From Actinomycetota bacterium (GTDB taxonomy: Bacteria > Actinomycetota > Actinomycetes > Propionibacteriales > Propionibacteriaceae), in assembly GCA_016213595.1 (NCBI GenBank), contig JACRAA010000181.1, forward strand, positions 1 through 5,810: a DNA stretch of 5,810 bases. Direction: 5' to 3'. Of this stretch, positions 1-5,763 are shown in pieces; within the stretch, counting starts at the first letter, position 1, and the number at the start of each line of letters is the position of its first letter. The notes beneath the pieces are model-generated. The model ran no database searches and was not told where the DNA came from. It saw only the letters and a list, made by a program, of their open reading frames with translations. A program made the translations under genes and the position numbers.

Positions 1-230
1 AGATGCTCGAGCACCTGCGCAGCGCGACCCAGATCCTCCAGACGATCGCGGAGACGCTCAAGTTCGACGCTGACACCCAGGCCGCGACCAAGTCGGCGAT
101 CGAGTCGTTCAAGGGCCAGTTCCGGACCTCCGACGGCCATCTCCTGCGCGACGAGGACCAGCACGTGCACGTCGCCCGCGAGGACATCCACCAGGAGGAG
201 ATCATCGCGACGAACCGGAAGGCGCGCTGA
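1..230 (+). CDS. atpA: ATP synthase F1 subunit alpha, C-terminal end (partial)
   Basis: This is the 3' end of the alpha subunit gene of F1Fo ATP synthase; the 5' part lies outside the window. The frame is read with codons starting at base 3 and ends at TGA 228-230. The visible 75 residues form the C-terminal helical bundle of alpha: a leucine-rich helical stretch (LEHLRSATQILQTIAETL), then the 'FKGQFRTSDGHLL' turn that resembles the 'F..GF.TSDG' region of actinobacterial AtpA, then an acidic tail ending NRKAR. The alpha subunit carries non-catalytic nucleotide sites and forms the alpha3beta3 hexamer with AtpD at the cytoplasmic face of the membrane. The P-loop is upstream and not visible. The identification rests on the tail's resemblance to AtpA and on atpG following 3 bases later, so it is secure despite the short length. 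The ATG at base 3 is an internal methionine, not a start. Confidence 0.95.
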   Translation, partial: MLEHLRSATQILQTIAETLKFDADTQAATKSAIESFKGQFRTSDGHLLRDEDQHVHVAREDIHQEEIIATNRKAR

Positions 231-233
231 CGC

Positions 234-1148
234 ATGCCGGCCAGCCTTCGGCAACTCAGAGAGCGGCGTCGCTCGGTCCAGACGACCAAGAAGATCACCC
301 GGGCGATGGAGCTCATCGCGGCGTCCCGGATCGTCAAGGCGCAGCAGGCTGCCCAGGAGTCGCTGCCGTACACGCGGGAGCTCAACCGCGCCGTCGCGGC
401 CGTCGCATCCTTCTCGGGGTACGACCACCCGCTGACCCACGAGGAGGAGCACCCGACGCGCGCGGCCGTGCTCATCGTCACGTCGGACCGTGGCCTGGCC
501 GGTGCGTACTCGACGAACGCGATCAAGCTCGGTGACCGTCTGATCTCCACCCTCCGCGACGAGGGCAAGGAGGTCATGACGTTCATCACGGGCCGCAAGG
601 GGATCGGCTACTTCCAGTTCCGCGGCCGCAACATCGCCCAGTCGTGGCACGGGTTCTCCGACAAGCCGAACCACCACCACTCCGACGAGGTGGCGGACGC
701 CCTCATCAACGCGTTCCTCACACCGACCGCCGAGGGCGGCGTGGACGAGATCCACGTGGTCTACACGCGCATGGAGTCCATGCTCATCCAGGAGCCCCGC
801 GTCCGCAGGGTCCTGCCGCTCCGGGTGGTCCGCGACGCCGTCAACCCCGAGCCCCAGCCCGAGGGACCGCTCCCGCTGTACGAGTTCGAGCCGGACCCCG
901 TGACGGTGCTCAACGCCTTGCTGCCGCTGTACGTGAGGAACCGGATCCACTTCTACCTCATGCAGGCGGCCGCGTCCGAGCTGGCGAGCAAGCAGAAGGC
1001 CATGAAGTCGGCGACGGACAACGCCGAGCAGCTCATCCAGAAGCTCATCCGCGACGCCAACCAGGCACGGCAGTCGCAGATCACCCAAGAGATCACCGAG
1101 ATCGTCGGCGGCGCTTCGGCGCTCGCCGAGTCGAACCACGAGGAGTAA
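234..1148 (+). CDS. atpG: ATP synthase F1 subunit gamma
   Basis: This gene encodes the gamma subunit, the central rotor shaft that couples proton flow through Fo to catalysis in alpha3beta3. The 304 residues fit the family, actinobacterial gammas being slightly longer than the E. coli one. The N-terminal helix holds the typical 'SVQTTKKITRAMELIAASRIVKAQ' region (about residues 14-37). The Rossmann-like middle begins with TSDRGLAGAY (83-92). A proline-rich stretch (about 204-215) precedes the C-terminal helix, which contains MKSATDNA (257-264) and the gamma signature ITQEITEIVGGASA (283-296). ATG 234 was chosen because it gives the expected MPASLRQLRERRRSVQ start, lies 3 bases after the atpA stop, and has GGAAGG at 217-222 as a plausible ribosome binding site. 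A small His run (HHH, 147-149) in the middle domain is unusual but probably a surface loop. The gene is translated as part of the atp operon. Confidence 0.98.
   Translation: MPASLRQLRERRRSVQTTKKITRAMELIAASRIVKAQQAAQESLPYTRELNRAVAAVASFSGYDHPLTHEEEHPTRAAVLIVTSDRGLAGAYSTNAIKLGDRLISTLRDEGKEVMTFITGRKGIGYFQFRGRNIAQSWHGFSDKPNHHHSDEVADALINAFLTPTAEGGVDEIHVVYTRMESMLIQEPRVRRVLPLRVVRDAVNPEPQPEGPLPLYEFEPDPVTVLNALLPLYVRNRIHFYLMQAAASELASKQKAMKSATDNAEQLIQKLIRDANQARQSQITQEITEIVGGASALAESNHEE
1141..1145 (+). promoter_or_regulatory. Ribosome binding site for atpD
   Basis: AGGAG lies in the last codons of atpG, 5 bases before ATG 1151 and 17 bases before the second in-frame ATG at 1163. The spacing to 1151 is slightly short but usable, and the spacing to 1163 is too long. 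The site therefore favours 1151 as the atpD start. Confidence 0.7.
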
Positions 1149-1150
1149 CC

Positions 1151-1174
1151 ATGACCGCCACCATGACCGCCACC
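1151..1174 (+). repeat. 12-bp tandem duplication at the atpD start codon
   Basis: The unit ATGACCGCCACC occurs twice in perfect tandem (1151-1162 and 1163-1174). It duplicates the start codon and yields the N-terminus MTATMTATDSA. Both ATGs are in frame with the beta subunit. The repeated residues lie in the variable, poorly conserved tail ahead of the first beta-barrel strand, so copy number should matter little for function. Replication slippage is the likely origin (inference). Confidence 0.9.
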
Positions 1175-2608
1175 GACTCGGCCGCTCCCACTCAGGGCGT
1201 CGGGCGCGTCGCCCGGGTCATCGGCCCGGTCGTCGACGTGGAGTTCGCGCCGGACGAGATGCCTGACATCTACAACGCGCTCACCATCGAGATCGACGTC
1301 AACGGGGCCAAGCGGTCGATGACCCTCGAGGTCGCGCTGCACGTCGGCGACAACGTCGTCCGCGCCATCGCCCTGAAGCCGACCGACGGCATGAGGCGCG
1401 GGGCCGTGGTGTACGACACGGGAGCGCCGATCAGCGTGCCCGTCGGCGACGTGACCAAGGGTCGCGTCTGGAACGTCACCGGCGACTGCCTCAGCGAGGA
1501 CGCCTCCACGTTCACCGTCTCCGAGCGCTGGCCGATCCATCGCGACGCGCCGAAGTTCGACGAGCTCGAGAGCAAGACGGAGATGCTGCAGACCGGCATC
1601 AAGGTGCTCGACCTGCTCACCCCGTACGTCCAGGGCGGCAAGATCGGCCTGTTCGGAGGCGCCGGCGTCGGCAAGACGGTGCTCATCCAGGAGATGATCT
1701 ACCGCATCGCCCACAACTTCGGCGGCACCTCGGTGTTCGCCGGTGTGGGGGAGCGCACCCGTGAAGGAAACGACCTCATCCACGAGATGATCGAGGCCGG
1801 TGTCATGAAGGACACCGCTCTGGTCTTCGGACAGATGGACGAGCCGCCGGGCACCCGGCTCCGCGTGGCGCTGTCGGCCCTCACCATGGCCGAGTACTTC
1901 CGTGACGTCCAGAAGCAGGACGTGCTGCTGTTCATCGACAACATCTTCCGCTTCACCCAGGCGGGCTCCGAGGTCTCCACCCTGCTGGGCCGCATGCCGT
2001 CGGCGGTCGGCTACCAGCCGAACCTCGCCGACGAGATGGGCCAGCTCCAGGAGCGCATCACCTCGACCCGGGGTCACTCCATCACGAGCATGCAGGCCAT
2101 CTACGTACCGGCCGACGACTACACGGACCCGGCGCCGGCGACGACGTTCGCCCACCTCGACGCCACGACCGAGCTGTCGCGTGAGATCGCCTCGCGTGGC
2201 CTGTACCCGGCCGTCGACCCGCTGACGTCGACCTCCCGGATCCTCGACCCGCAGTACATCGGCAAGGAGCACTACGACACCGCCGTACGCGTCAAGCAGA
2301 TCCTGCAGCGCAACAAGGAGCTCCAGGACATCATCGCGATCCTCGGTGTCGACGAGCTCTCCGAGGAGGACAAGATCGCCGTGGCCAGGGCCCGCCGCAT
2401 CCAGCAGTTCCTCAGCCAGAACACGTACATGGCGGAGAAGTTCACGCAGGTCCCCGGCTCGACCGTACCGCTCGCCGAGACGATCGAGAGCTTCAAGATG
2501 ATCTGCGACGGTGAGGTCGACCACATCGCCGAGCAGGCGTTCTTCAACGTGGGCGGCCTCGAGGACGTCATGAAGAAGTGGGACCAGCTCCAGAAGGAAG
2601 GCGCCTGA
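1151..2608 (+). CDS. atpD: ATP synthase F1 subunit beta (catalytic)
   Basis: This gene encodes the catalytic beta subunit, which synthesises ATP from ADP and phosphate. From ATG 1151 it has 485 residues, normal for actinobacteria. The order is an N-terminal beta-barrel beginning at about GRVARVIGPVVDVEF, the nucleotide-binding domain, and the C-terminal helical domain. Landmarks are the Walker A motif GGAGVGKT (169-176, Lys175 and Thr176), GERTREG with the catalytic Glu201 and adjacent Arg202, the Walker B strand VLLFID (258-263, Asp263), the alpha/beta family signature PAVDPLTSTS (353-362), and the DELSEED loop (401-407) that pushes on gamma. All key residues are intact. The frame stays open upstream through atpG to base 644, but that part is a GC-rich shadow: it has no beta homology and lies under a strongly coding atpG. 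The gene starts 2 bases after the atpG stop and ends 3 bases before atpC. Confidence 0.99.
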   Translation: MTATMTATDSAAPTQGVGRVARVIGPVVDVEFAPDEMPDIYNALTIEIDVNGAKRSMTLEVALHVGDNVVRAIALKPTDGMRRGAVVYDTGAPISVPVGDVTKGRVWNVTGDCLSEDASTFTVSERWPIHRDAPKFDELESKTEMLQTGIKVLDLLTPYVQGGKIGLFGGAGVGKTVLIQEMIYRIAHNFGGTSVFAGVGERTREGNDLIHEMIEAGVMKDTALVFGQMDEPPGTRLRVALSALTMAEYFRDVQKQDVLLFIDNIFRFTQAGSEVSTLLGRMPSAVGYQPNLADEMGQLQERITSTRGHSITSMQAIYVPADDYTDPAPATTFAHLDATTELSREIASRGLYPAVDPLTSTSRILDPQYIGKEHYDTAVRVKQILQRNKELQDIIAILGVDELSEEDKIAVARARRIQQFLSQNTYMAEKFTQVPGSTVPLAETIESFKMICDGEVDHIAEQAFFNVGGLEDVMKKWDQLQKEGA

Positions 2609-2611
2609 GCC

Positions 2612-3013
2612 ATGGCCGAGCCGTTCTGGGTGGAGATCGTTGCCGCGGACCGGCGGGTCTGGGAGGGCGAGGCCATCTCCGTGGTCGCCCGGACCACCGA
2701 AGGCGACATCGGTCTCCTCGCGCGGCACGAGCCGATGATCGCTCCGCTGGTCGCGTCCACGGCTGAGGTCACCACCCCTGACGGGCGACGCGAGGTCGTG
2801 GTCGTCGATGGCGGGTTCCTGTCGGTCACGCCCACGCGCGTCGCGTTGATCTCGCCGTTCGCCCAGCTGGCTCACGAGATCTCGCTCGCGGAGGCGGAGC
2901 ACGAGCTCCGTGAGGCGCAGAAGGCCCTCGACGCGGGCGACAACAGCGAAGAGGTCCACCGCCACTACCAGCGTGCACGCGCCCAGATCCGCGCCGTGCA
3001 TCTCGTCGCCTGA
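2612..3013 (+). CDS. atpC: ATP synthase F1 subunit epsilon
   Basis: This gene encodes the epsilon subunit of the central stalk, which binds gamma and the c-ring and in many bacteria limits ATP hydrolysis. Its 133 residues are typical. The N-terminal beta-sandwich (about 1-85) contains EGDIGLLARHEP (30-41) and VVVDGGFLSVT (63-73), both family landmarks. The C-terminal part (about 88-133) is a predicted helical hairpin rich in Glu, Ala and Arg. In most relatives the first motif reads L-P-G-H-x-P, whereas here Pro-Gly is replaced by Ala-Arg (residues 37-38). ATG 2612 is 3 bases after the atpD stop and is preceded by AAGGAAGG (2594-2601) at a 10-base spacing, so the start is well supported. It is the last gene of the operon; the next gene lies 95 bases on with its own likely promoter. 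Confidence 0.97.
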   Translation: MAEPFWVEIVAADRRVWEGEAISVVARTTEGDIGLLARHEPMIAPLVASTAEVTTPDGRREVVVVDGGFLSVTPTRVALISPFAQLAHEISLAEAEHELREAQKALDAGDNSEEVHRHYQRARAQIRAVHLVA

Positions 3014-3030
3014 TTCCTTGTCGTGCTGCA

Positions 3031-3065
3031 CAGCCTCGGTAGCCGGGGAGCCCGGACCTGGGCTG
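3031..3065 (+). terminator. Candidate hairpin after the atp operon
   Basis: The 95 bases between atpC and the next gene hold no gene. They contain a possible nested stem: outer CAGCC (3031-3035) with GGCTG (3061-3065), and inner CCGGG (3043-3047) with CCCGG (3051-3055) around a 3-base loop. A competing stem pairs AGCCC (3049-3053) with GGGCT (3060-3064). No T-run follows, so this is not a classical Rho-independent terminator, and short GC-rich stems arise easily by chance here. It is listed because an operon end is expected at this place. Confidence 0.22.
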
Positions 3066-3096
3066 CGGGCGGAAGCTGTCGCCGGAACCGACCTAG

Positions 3097-3102
3097 TACA
3101 GT
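3097..3102 (+). promoter_or_regulatory. Candidate -10 element for a leaderless DUF2550 transcript
   Basis: TACAGT fits the actinobacterial -10 pattern TANNNT and ends 6 bases before ATG 3109. Transcription would then start at or next to the start codon. No Shine-Dalgarno sequence is present near the ATG, which agrees with leaderless translation. I see no convincing -35 element. Confidence 0.5.
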
Positions 3103-3108
3103 CTCGCC

Positions 3109-3570
3109 ATGACCTGGCTGGGGGACACCGAAGCGGGGCTGCTCGTGGCTCTCGTCCTGGTTCTCCTGTGGTTGGCGTGGGTCTTCGGGCGCCGGCGCTG
3201 GCTGGGTCGCCAGGGCGGTACCTTCGACTGCTCCGCCCGGCTGAACACGACGATCTCGGGTCGCGGCTGGGTGCTGGGCGTCGCCCGCTACTCGGACGAC
3301 TGGCTCGAGTGGCACCGGGTCTTCGGCCTCAGCGTCACCCCCAAGCTGCGCTTCCACCGGGGCAACACCGCCATCGTCGACCAGCGGACTCCCAGTGCGC
3401 GGGAGACGCTCGCGCTGTACGAGGGGCAGCGGATCATCAGCCTTGTGGGTGCCTTGTCCGACGACAGGCCGGTCGAGATCGCCCTCGGCAGCCAGGAGCT
3501 CACCGGGCTCATGTCCTGGTTCGAGGGCGCTCCACCTGGACGCGGACGCGTCGAGCCTCGTACCGGCTAG
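3109..3570 (+). CDS. DUF2550 family membrane-anchored protein
   Basis: The product has 153 residues and unknown function. It begins with a single hydrophobic segment (about 9-26), preceded by acidic residues (Asp6, Glu8) and followed by a basic cluster (RRR, 28-30). The positive-inside rule suggests an N-terminal anchor with the soluble C-terminal domain in the cytoplasm. That domain contains GGTFDCSARL (36-45), RGWVLGVARYSDDWLEWHRVFGL (52-74) and LTGLMSWFEGAPPGR (131-145), which I recognise as features of the actinobacterial DUF2550 family. In M. tuberculosis the same position after atpC is held by Rv1312. The short C-terminal tail is Arg/Gly/Pro-rich. ATG 3109 places the membrane segment at the very N-terminus and follows a -10-like hexamer, so it is the likely start. 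The gene converges on the adenosyltransferase with a 54-base gap. A link to ATP synthase is suggested only by position. Confidence 0.88.
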   Translation: MTWLGDTEAGLLVALVLVLLWLAWVFGRRRWLGRQGGTFDCSARLNTTISGRGWVLGVARYSDDWLEWHRVFGLSVTPKLRFHRGNTAIVDQRTPSARETLALYEGQRIISLVGALSDDRPVEIALGSQELTGLMSWFEGAPPGRGRVEPRTG

Positions 3571-3624
3571 GGCCGCCGGCGAACGAAGTGCCGGGTCGGG
3601 CTCGGGAGCAGCGGGTGGTCTGGT

Positions 3625-4233
3625 CTACTCGGGGCGCGGCGCAGGGGCCTGGCGCGATGCGCCGGGCACCCACAGTATGTCTCCGTCCCGGCGGTTCGCG
3701 ACGCGGGCGAAGATGAACAGCAGGTCGGAGAGCCGGTTCAGGTAGGTGACGGCAAGCCCGCTGATCCCGCCTGGCGTGTCCACGCCGAACTCGTCGACAG
3801 CCCTCCAGGCGATGCGCTCCGCGCGGCGGCACGTCGTCCGGCAGATGTGGAGATGGGCCGCCCCGGTCGTACCGCCGGGCAGTACGAACGAGCGGAGCTC
3901 CGCGAGCCCGGACATGTACTCGTCGCACCAGCGCTCGAGTCGCTCGACCGAGGACGCGATGATCCGCAGGGGCTCGGTCTCGGCGTCGGGGTTCAGCGGA
4001 GTAGCGAGGTCCGAGCCGAGGTCGAACAGCTCGTTCTGGATCAGCCGCAGCGCGTCCACCATCGAGAGCGACAGCTCGCCGTGCGAGAGCGTGACGCCGA
4101 TGGCCGAGTTGAGCTCGTCCACCGTGCCGTACGCCTCGACCCTGAGGTCCGTCTTCGGTACGAGCGAGTTGTCGACGAGGCGAGTGGTGCCGCGGTCGCC
4201 CGTACGGGTGTAGATGCGCGTGAGGTGGACCAT
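3625..4233 (-). CDS. PduO-type cob(I)alamin (corrinoid) adenosyltransferase
   Basis: This enzyme transfers the adenosyl group of ATP to cob(I)alamin or a corrinoid precursor, giving adenosylcobalamin, the cofactor of enzymes such as methylmalonyl-CoA mutase. The 202-residue product has the PduO/MMAB family landmarks: the N-terminal ATP-binding motif TRTGDRGTT (9-17), EAYGTVDELNSAIG (33-46), FVLPGGTTGAAHLHICRTTCRRAER (116-140) with the CRRAER active-site helix, and YLNRLSDLLFIFAR (164-177). The length is normal and nothing is missing; the tail after about residue 190 is a disordered Ala/Pro/Arg stretch. The frame extends upstream to an ATG at 4275, but MVHLTRIYTRTG at 4233 is the usual family start, and a -10-like element sits 7 bases before it. 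The same gene follows atpC and DUF2550 in M. tuberculosis (Rv1314c). It is distinct from the unrelated CobA/BtuR type of adenosyltransferase. Confidence 0.95.
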   Translation of the reverse strand: MVHLTRIYTRTGDRGTTRLVDNSLVPKTDLRVEAYGTVDELNSAIGVTLSHGELSLSMVDALRLIQNELFDLGSDLATPLNPDAETEPLRIIASSVERLERWCDEYMSGLAELRSFVLPGGTTGAAHLHICRTTCRRAERIAWRAVDEFGVDTPGGISGLAVTYLNRLSDLLFIFARVANRRDGDILWVPGASRQAPAPRPE

Positions 4234-4240
4234 GCCGGCG

Positions 4241-4246
4241 AGCCTA
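4241..4246 (-). promoter_or_regulatory. Candidate extended -10 element for the adenosyltransferase gene
   Basis: Read on the - strand, TAGGCT fits TANNNT, is directly preceded by TGC (the TGN of an extended -10), and ends 7 bases before ATG 4233. There is no Shine-Dalgarno sequence near the ATG. This fits a leaderless transcript starting at the A of the start codon. Confidence 0.55.
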
Positions 4247-4250
4247 GCAA

Positions 4251-4263
4251 CGACGCCGCGTCG
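4251..4263. promoter_or_regulatory. Perfect 6-bp-arm dyad in the divergent promoter region
   Basis: CGACGC-C-GCGTCG is a perfect inverted repeat of 6-base arms around one central base. If the adenosyltransferase transcript starts at 4233, the dyad covers roughly -18 to -30 and would overlap the -35 region, a common operator position. The motif is short and built of GC-rich steps, so chance is a real alternative, and no regulator is encoded next to it. Confidence 0.3.
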
Positions 4264-4289
4264 GCTGCCGTCCACGGCACGGCCTGTGG

Positions 4290-4295
4290 CAGGCT
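4290..4295 (+). promoter_or_regulatory. Weak -10-like element before the cyclophilin gene
   Basis: CAGGCT lies 6 bases before GTG 4302 and is directly preceded by TGG, so it resembles an extended -10 with a mismatch at the first position. It mirrors the placement at the two neighbouring starts. GGCAGG (4288-4293) could instead act as a weak ribosome binding site at 8-base spacing, so the assignment is uncertain. Confidence 0.3.
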
Positions 4296-4301
4296 GTCCC
4301 G

Positions 4302-4988
4302 GTGATCCGCACAGCCCTCGCCATGCTTCTGGCCGTCCTCGTCCTGTCCTCCTGCGCGTCGACGACCAGCGCGGGAGCGGGCTCGGCCCGTACGACCGGA
4401 GCCGGCCTCGCCTCGTCCTCCCCAGGGACCGTGAGCTGTACCTATGTCACGGCGTCGACCCCGGTGAAGCCCGTTGACCCGCCATCGGGCAGGAACGTGC
4501 CGGCGACGGGCACCGCCGTGGTCGTCCTGACTACCAACGCGGGTCCCGTCACCATCACCATGGACCGAGCGAAGACGCCGTGCACGGTCAACTCGTTCCT
4601 GTCTCTGGCCCAGCAGCGGTACTTCGACGCGACGAGCTGTCACCGGCTCGTCAATGCCGGGATGTACCTGCTGCAGTGCGGTGACCCGTCCGGTACGGGC
4701 ATGGGCGGTCCCGGGTACACGTTCCGTGACGAGACGTACGCCACGGACTCCTTCCCGGCCGGCACCGTCGCGATGGCGAACGCAGGCCCCAACACGAACG
4801 GCTCCCAGTTCTTCCTCGTCTACGCCGACACCCCGCTGCCGCCGCAGTACACGGTCTTCGGTCACATGGACGCAGCGGGCACCAAGGTCGTGGCCGCGAT
4901 CGCGGCCGACGGCCAGGACTCCTCGAACCAGGCCGGCGGCGGCAAGCCGAACAACCCCGCGAAGATCCTGTCCGTCACGCTCGGGTGA
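4302..4988 (+). CDS. Exported lipoprotein peptidyl-prolyl cis-trans isomerase (cyclophilin)
   Basis: The 228-residue protein catalyses cis-trans isomerisation of Xaa-Pro bonds and probably helps protein folding outside the membrane. The N-terminus is a lipoprotein signal: Arg3, a hydrophobic core, and the lipobox LSSC (15-18), so Cys18 would be lipidated. A Ser/Thr/Ala/Gly-rich linker (19-68) leads to a cyclophilin domain (about 69-228). Landmarks are CHRL (113-116) with the catalytic Arg115, LLQCGD (123-128) with Gln125, and MANAGPNTNGSQFFL (158-172). The Trp that favours cyclosporin binding in human CypA is not evident near 178-187. The domain closely resembles M. tuberculosis PpiB (Rv2582), including TPCTVNSF and LQCGDPSGTG. 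Cys46, Cys94, Cys113 and Cys126 could form disulfides. I chose GTG 4302 over ATG 4323 because only the longer form has a basic residue in the signal's n-region. It converges on the next gene with a 4-base gap. Confidence 0.93.
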   Translation: MIRTALAMLLAVLVLSSCASTTSAGAGSARTTGAGLASSSPGTVSCTYVTASTPVKPVDPPSGRNVPATGTAVVVLTTNAGPVTITMDRAKTPCTVNSFLSLAQQRYFDATSCHRLVNAGMYLLQCGDPSGTGMGGPGYTFRDETYATDSFPAGTVAMANAGPNTNGSQFFLVYADTPLPPQYTVFGHMDAAGTKVVAAIAADGQDSSNQAGGGKPNNPAKILSVTLG

Positions 4989-4992
4989 TGCC

Positions 4993-5763
4993 TCAGCCCG
5001 TGCTCGCCGCCCACTGACGCAGGGTGGCGGTCACGACCTCCGGCTGGTCGGCGTGCACCCAGTGGCCCGCGCCCTTCACCACGACCAGTCGGACGTGGGG
5101 GAACAGGGCGCGCATCGTGGGCAGCTGGTCGCGGCTCACGTAGTCGGATCGGTCGCCGCCCAGCCACAGGACCGGCCCGTCGTACGTCCCGTCCACCGAC
5201 GGCCAGCCCCCGATGCGGGCGATGCCACGGCGCAGGCCCACGAGGTTGGGCCGCCAGTCCCAGCCCGCGTCGGTCCGCTGCAGCCCCTGGAGCAGGAACG
5301 CCCGTACCACCGGGTCGGGGGCGGCCGAGCTCAGCCGGGCATCCGCATCGGCACGGGTCGTGATGGTCGACCGGTCGATGGCGAGCATCGCATCGAGGTA
5401 GCGGACGAACTCCTCCGCCGTACTTTCGGTGGGCGAGATGTCGACGACCGCCAGCCGGGCGACCAGCTCGGGATGGGCCAGGGCGACCAGCATCGCGACT
5501 TTGCCCCCCATCGAGTGCCCGACCAGGGTCACGGGTCGACCCGCCTCCTCGCGGAGCAGGCTCGCCACGGCTTCTGCCATCGCCTCGTACGACACCTCCG
5601 TCGACCACGGCGAACGGCCGTGGTCCGGCAGGTCGACGAGCAGGCTGCCGGCGGGACGAAGGGCCTTGGCGATGCTCGACCAGTTCTTCCCCTGGCCGAG
5701 CAGGCCGTGCAGGAACACGTACGACACGGGCTCGTCGCCCACCCGCGTCACGGCCAGGCTCAT
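4993..5763 (-). CDS. Alpha/beta hydrolase, YbfF-like esterase
   Basis: This is a soluble alpha/beta-hydrolase fold protein of 256 residues, probably a cytoplasmic esterase of unknown natural substrate. Motifs in order are the oxyanion-hole HGLLGQGKNW (19-28), DLPDHGRS (44-51), the nucleophile elbow GHSMGGK (82-88, Ser84), VVDISP (106-111, with Asp108), GGDRSDYVS (202-210) and GAGHWVHADQPE (231-242, catalytic His234). The pattern resembles E. coli YbfF and the eukaryotic ABHD11 group more than haloalkane dehalogenases or epoxide hydrolases. The acid of the triad is probably Asp108, as in YbfF, with Asp204 or Asp207 as alternatives. ATG 5763 was chosen over an in-frame GTG at 5781 because GGGAG (5772-5776) sits 8 bases before it. 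There is no signal peptide. The start overlaps the stop of a putative upstream gene, which suggests a - strand operon. Confidence 0.92.
   Translation of the reverse strand: MSLAVTRVGDEPVSYVFLHGLLGQGKNWSSIAKALRPAGSLLVDLPDHGRSPWSTEVSYEAMAEAVASLLREEAGRPVTLVGHSMGGKVAMLVALAHPELVARLAVVDISPTESTAEEFVRYLDAMLAIDRSTITTRADADARLSSAAPDPVVRAFLLQGLQRTDAGWDWRPNLVGLRRGIARIGGWPSVDGTYDGPVLWLGGDRSDYVSRDQLPTMRALFPHVRLVVVKGAGHWVHADQPEVVTATLRQWAASTG

Noticed and set aside
644..1150. Upstream extension of the atpD frame through atpG
   Set aside because: The translation is Arg/Pro/Gly-rich, has no beta subunit homology, and lies under conserved atpG; the beta sequence and ribosome binding site point to ATG 1151.
953..3031. 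Very long open frame of 692 codons on the - strand opposite atpG, atpD and atpC
   Set aside because: It is antisense to three fully conserved genes, its translation is Arg/Asp/Gly/Val-rich with no recognisable domain, and such frames arise from the G/C third-position bias of the real genes.
3576..3594. Hairpin CCGGC / GCCGG between the convergent DUF2550 and adenosyltransferase genes
   Set aside because: It has only 5 base pairs with a 9-base loop and no T-run on either side; too weak to call a terminator in GC-rich DNA.
4234..4275. N-terminal extension of the adenosyltransferase to an ATG at 4275
   Set aside because: The extra 14 residues precede the usual family start and would run through the -10-like element and the dyad; no ribosome binding site supports it.
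4041..4865. Open frame of 274 codons on the - strand across the adenosyltransferase, divergent region and cyclophilin
   Set aside because: It crosses two genes and their promoters, has low-complexity composition, and is a shadow of the conserved frames.
4862..5608. Open frame of 248 codons on the - strand overlapping the hydrolase in another frame
   Set aside because: The translation is Gly/Arg/Pro-rich without motifs, whereas the overlapping frame carries all the alpha/beta-hydrolase motifs.
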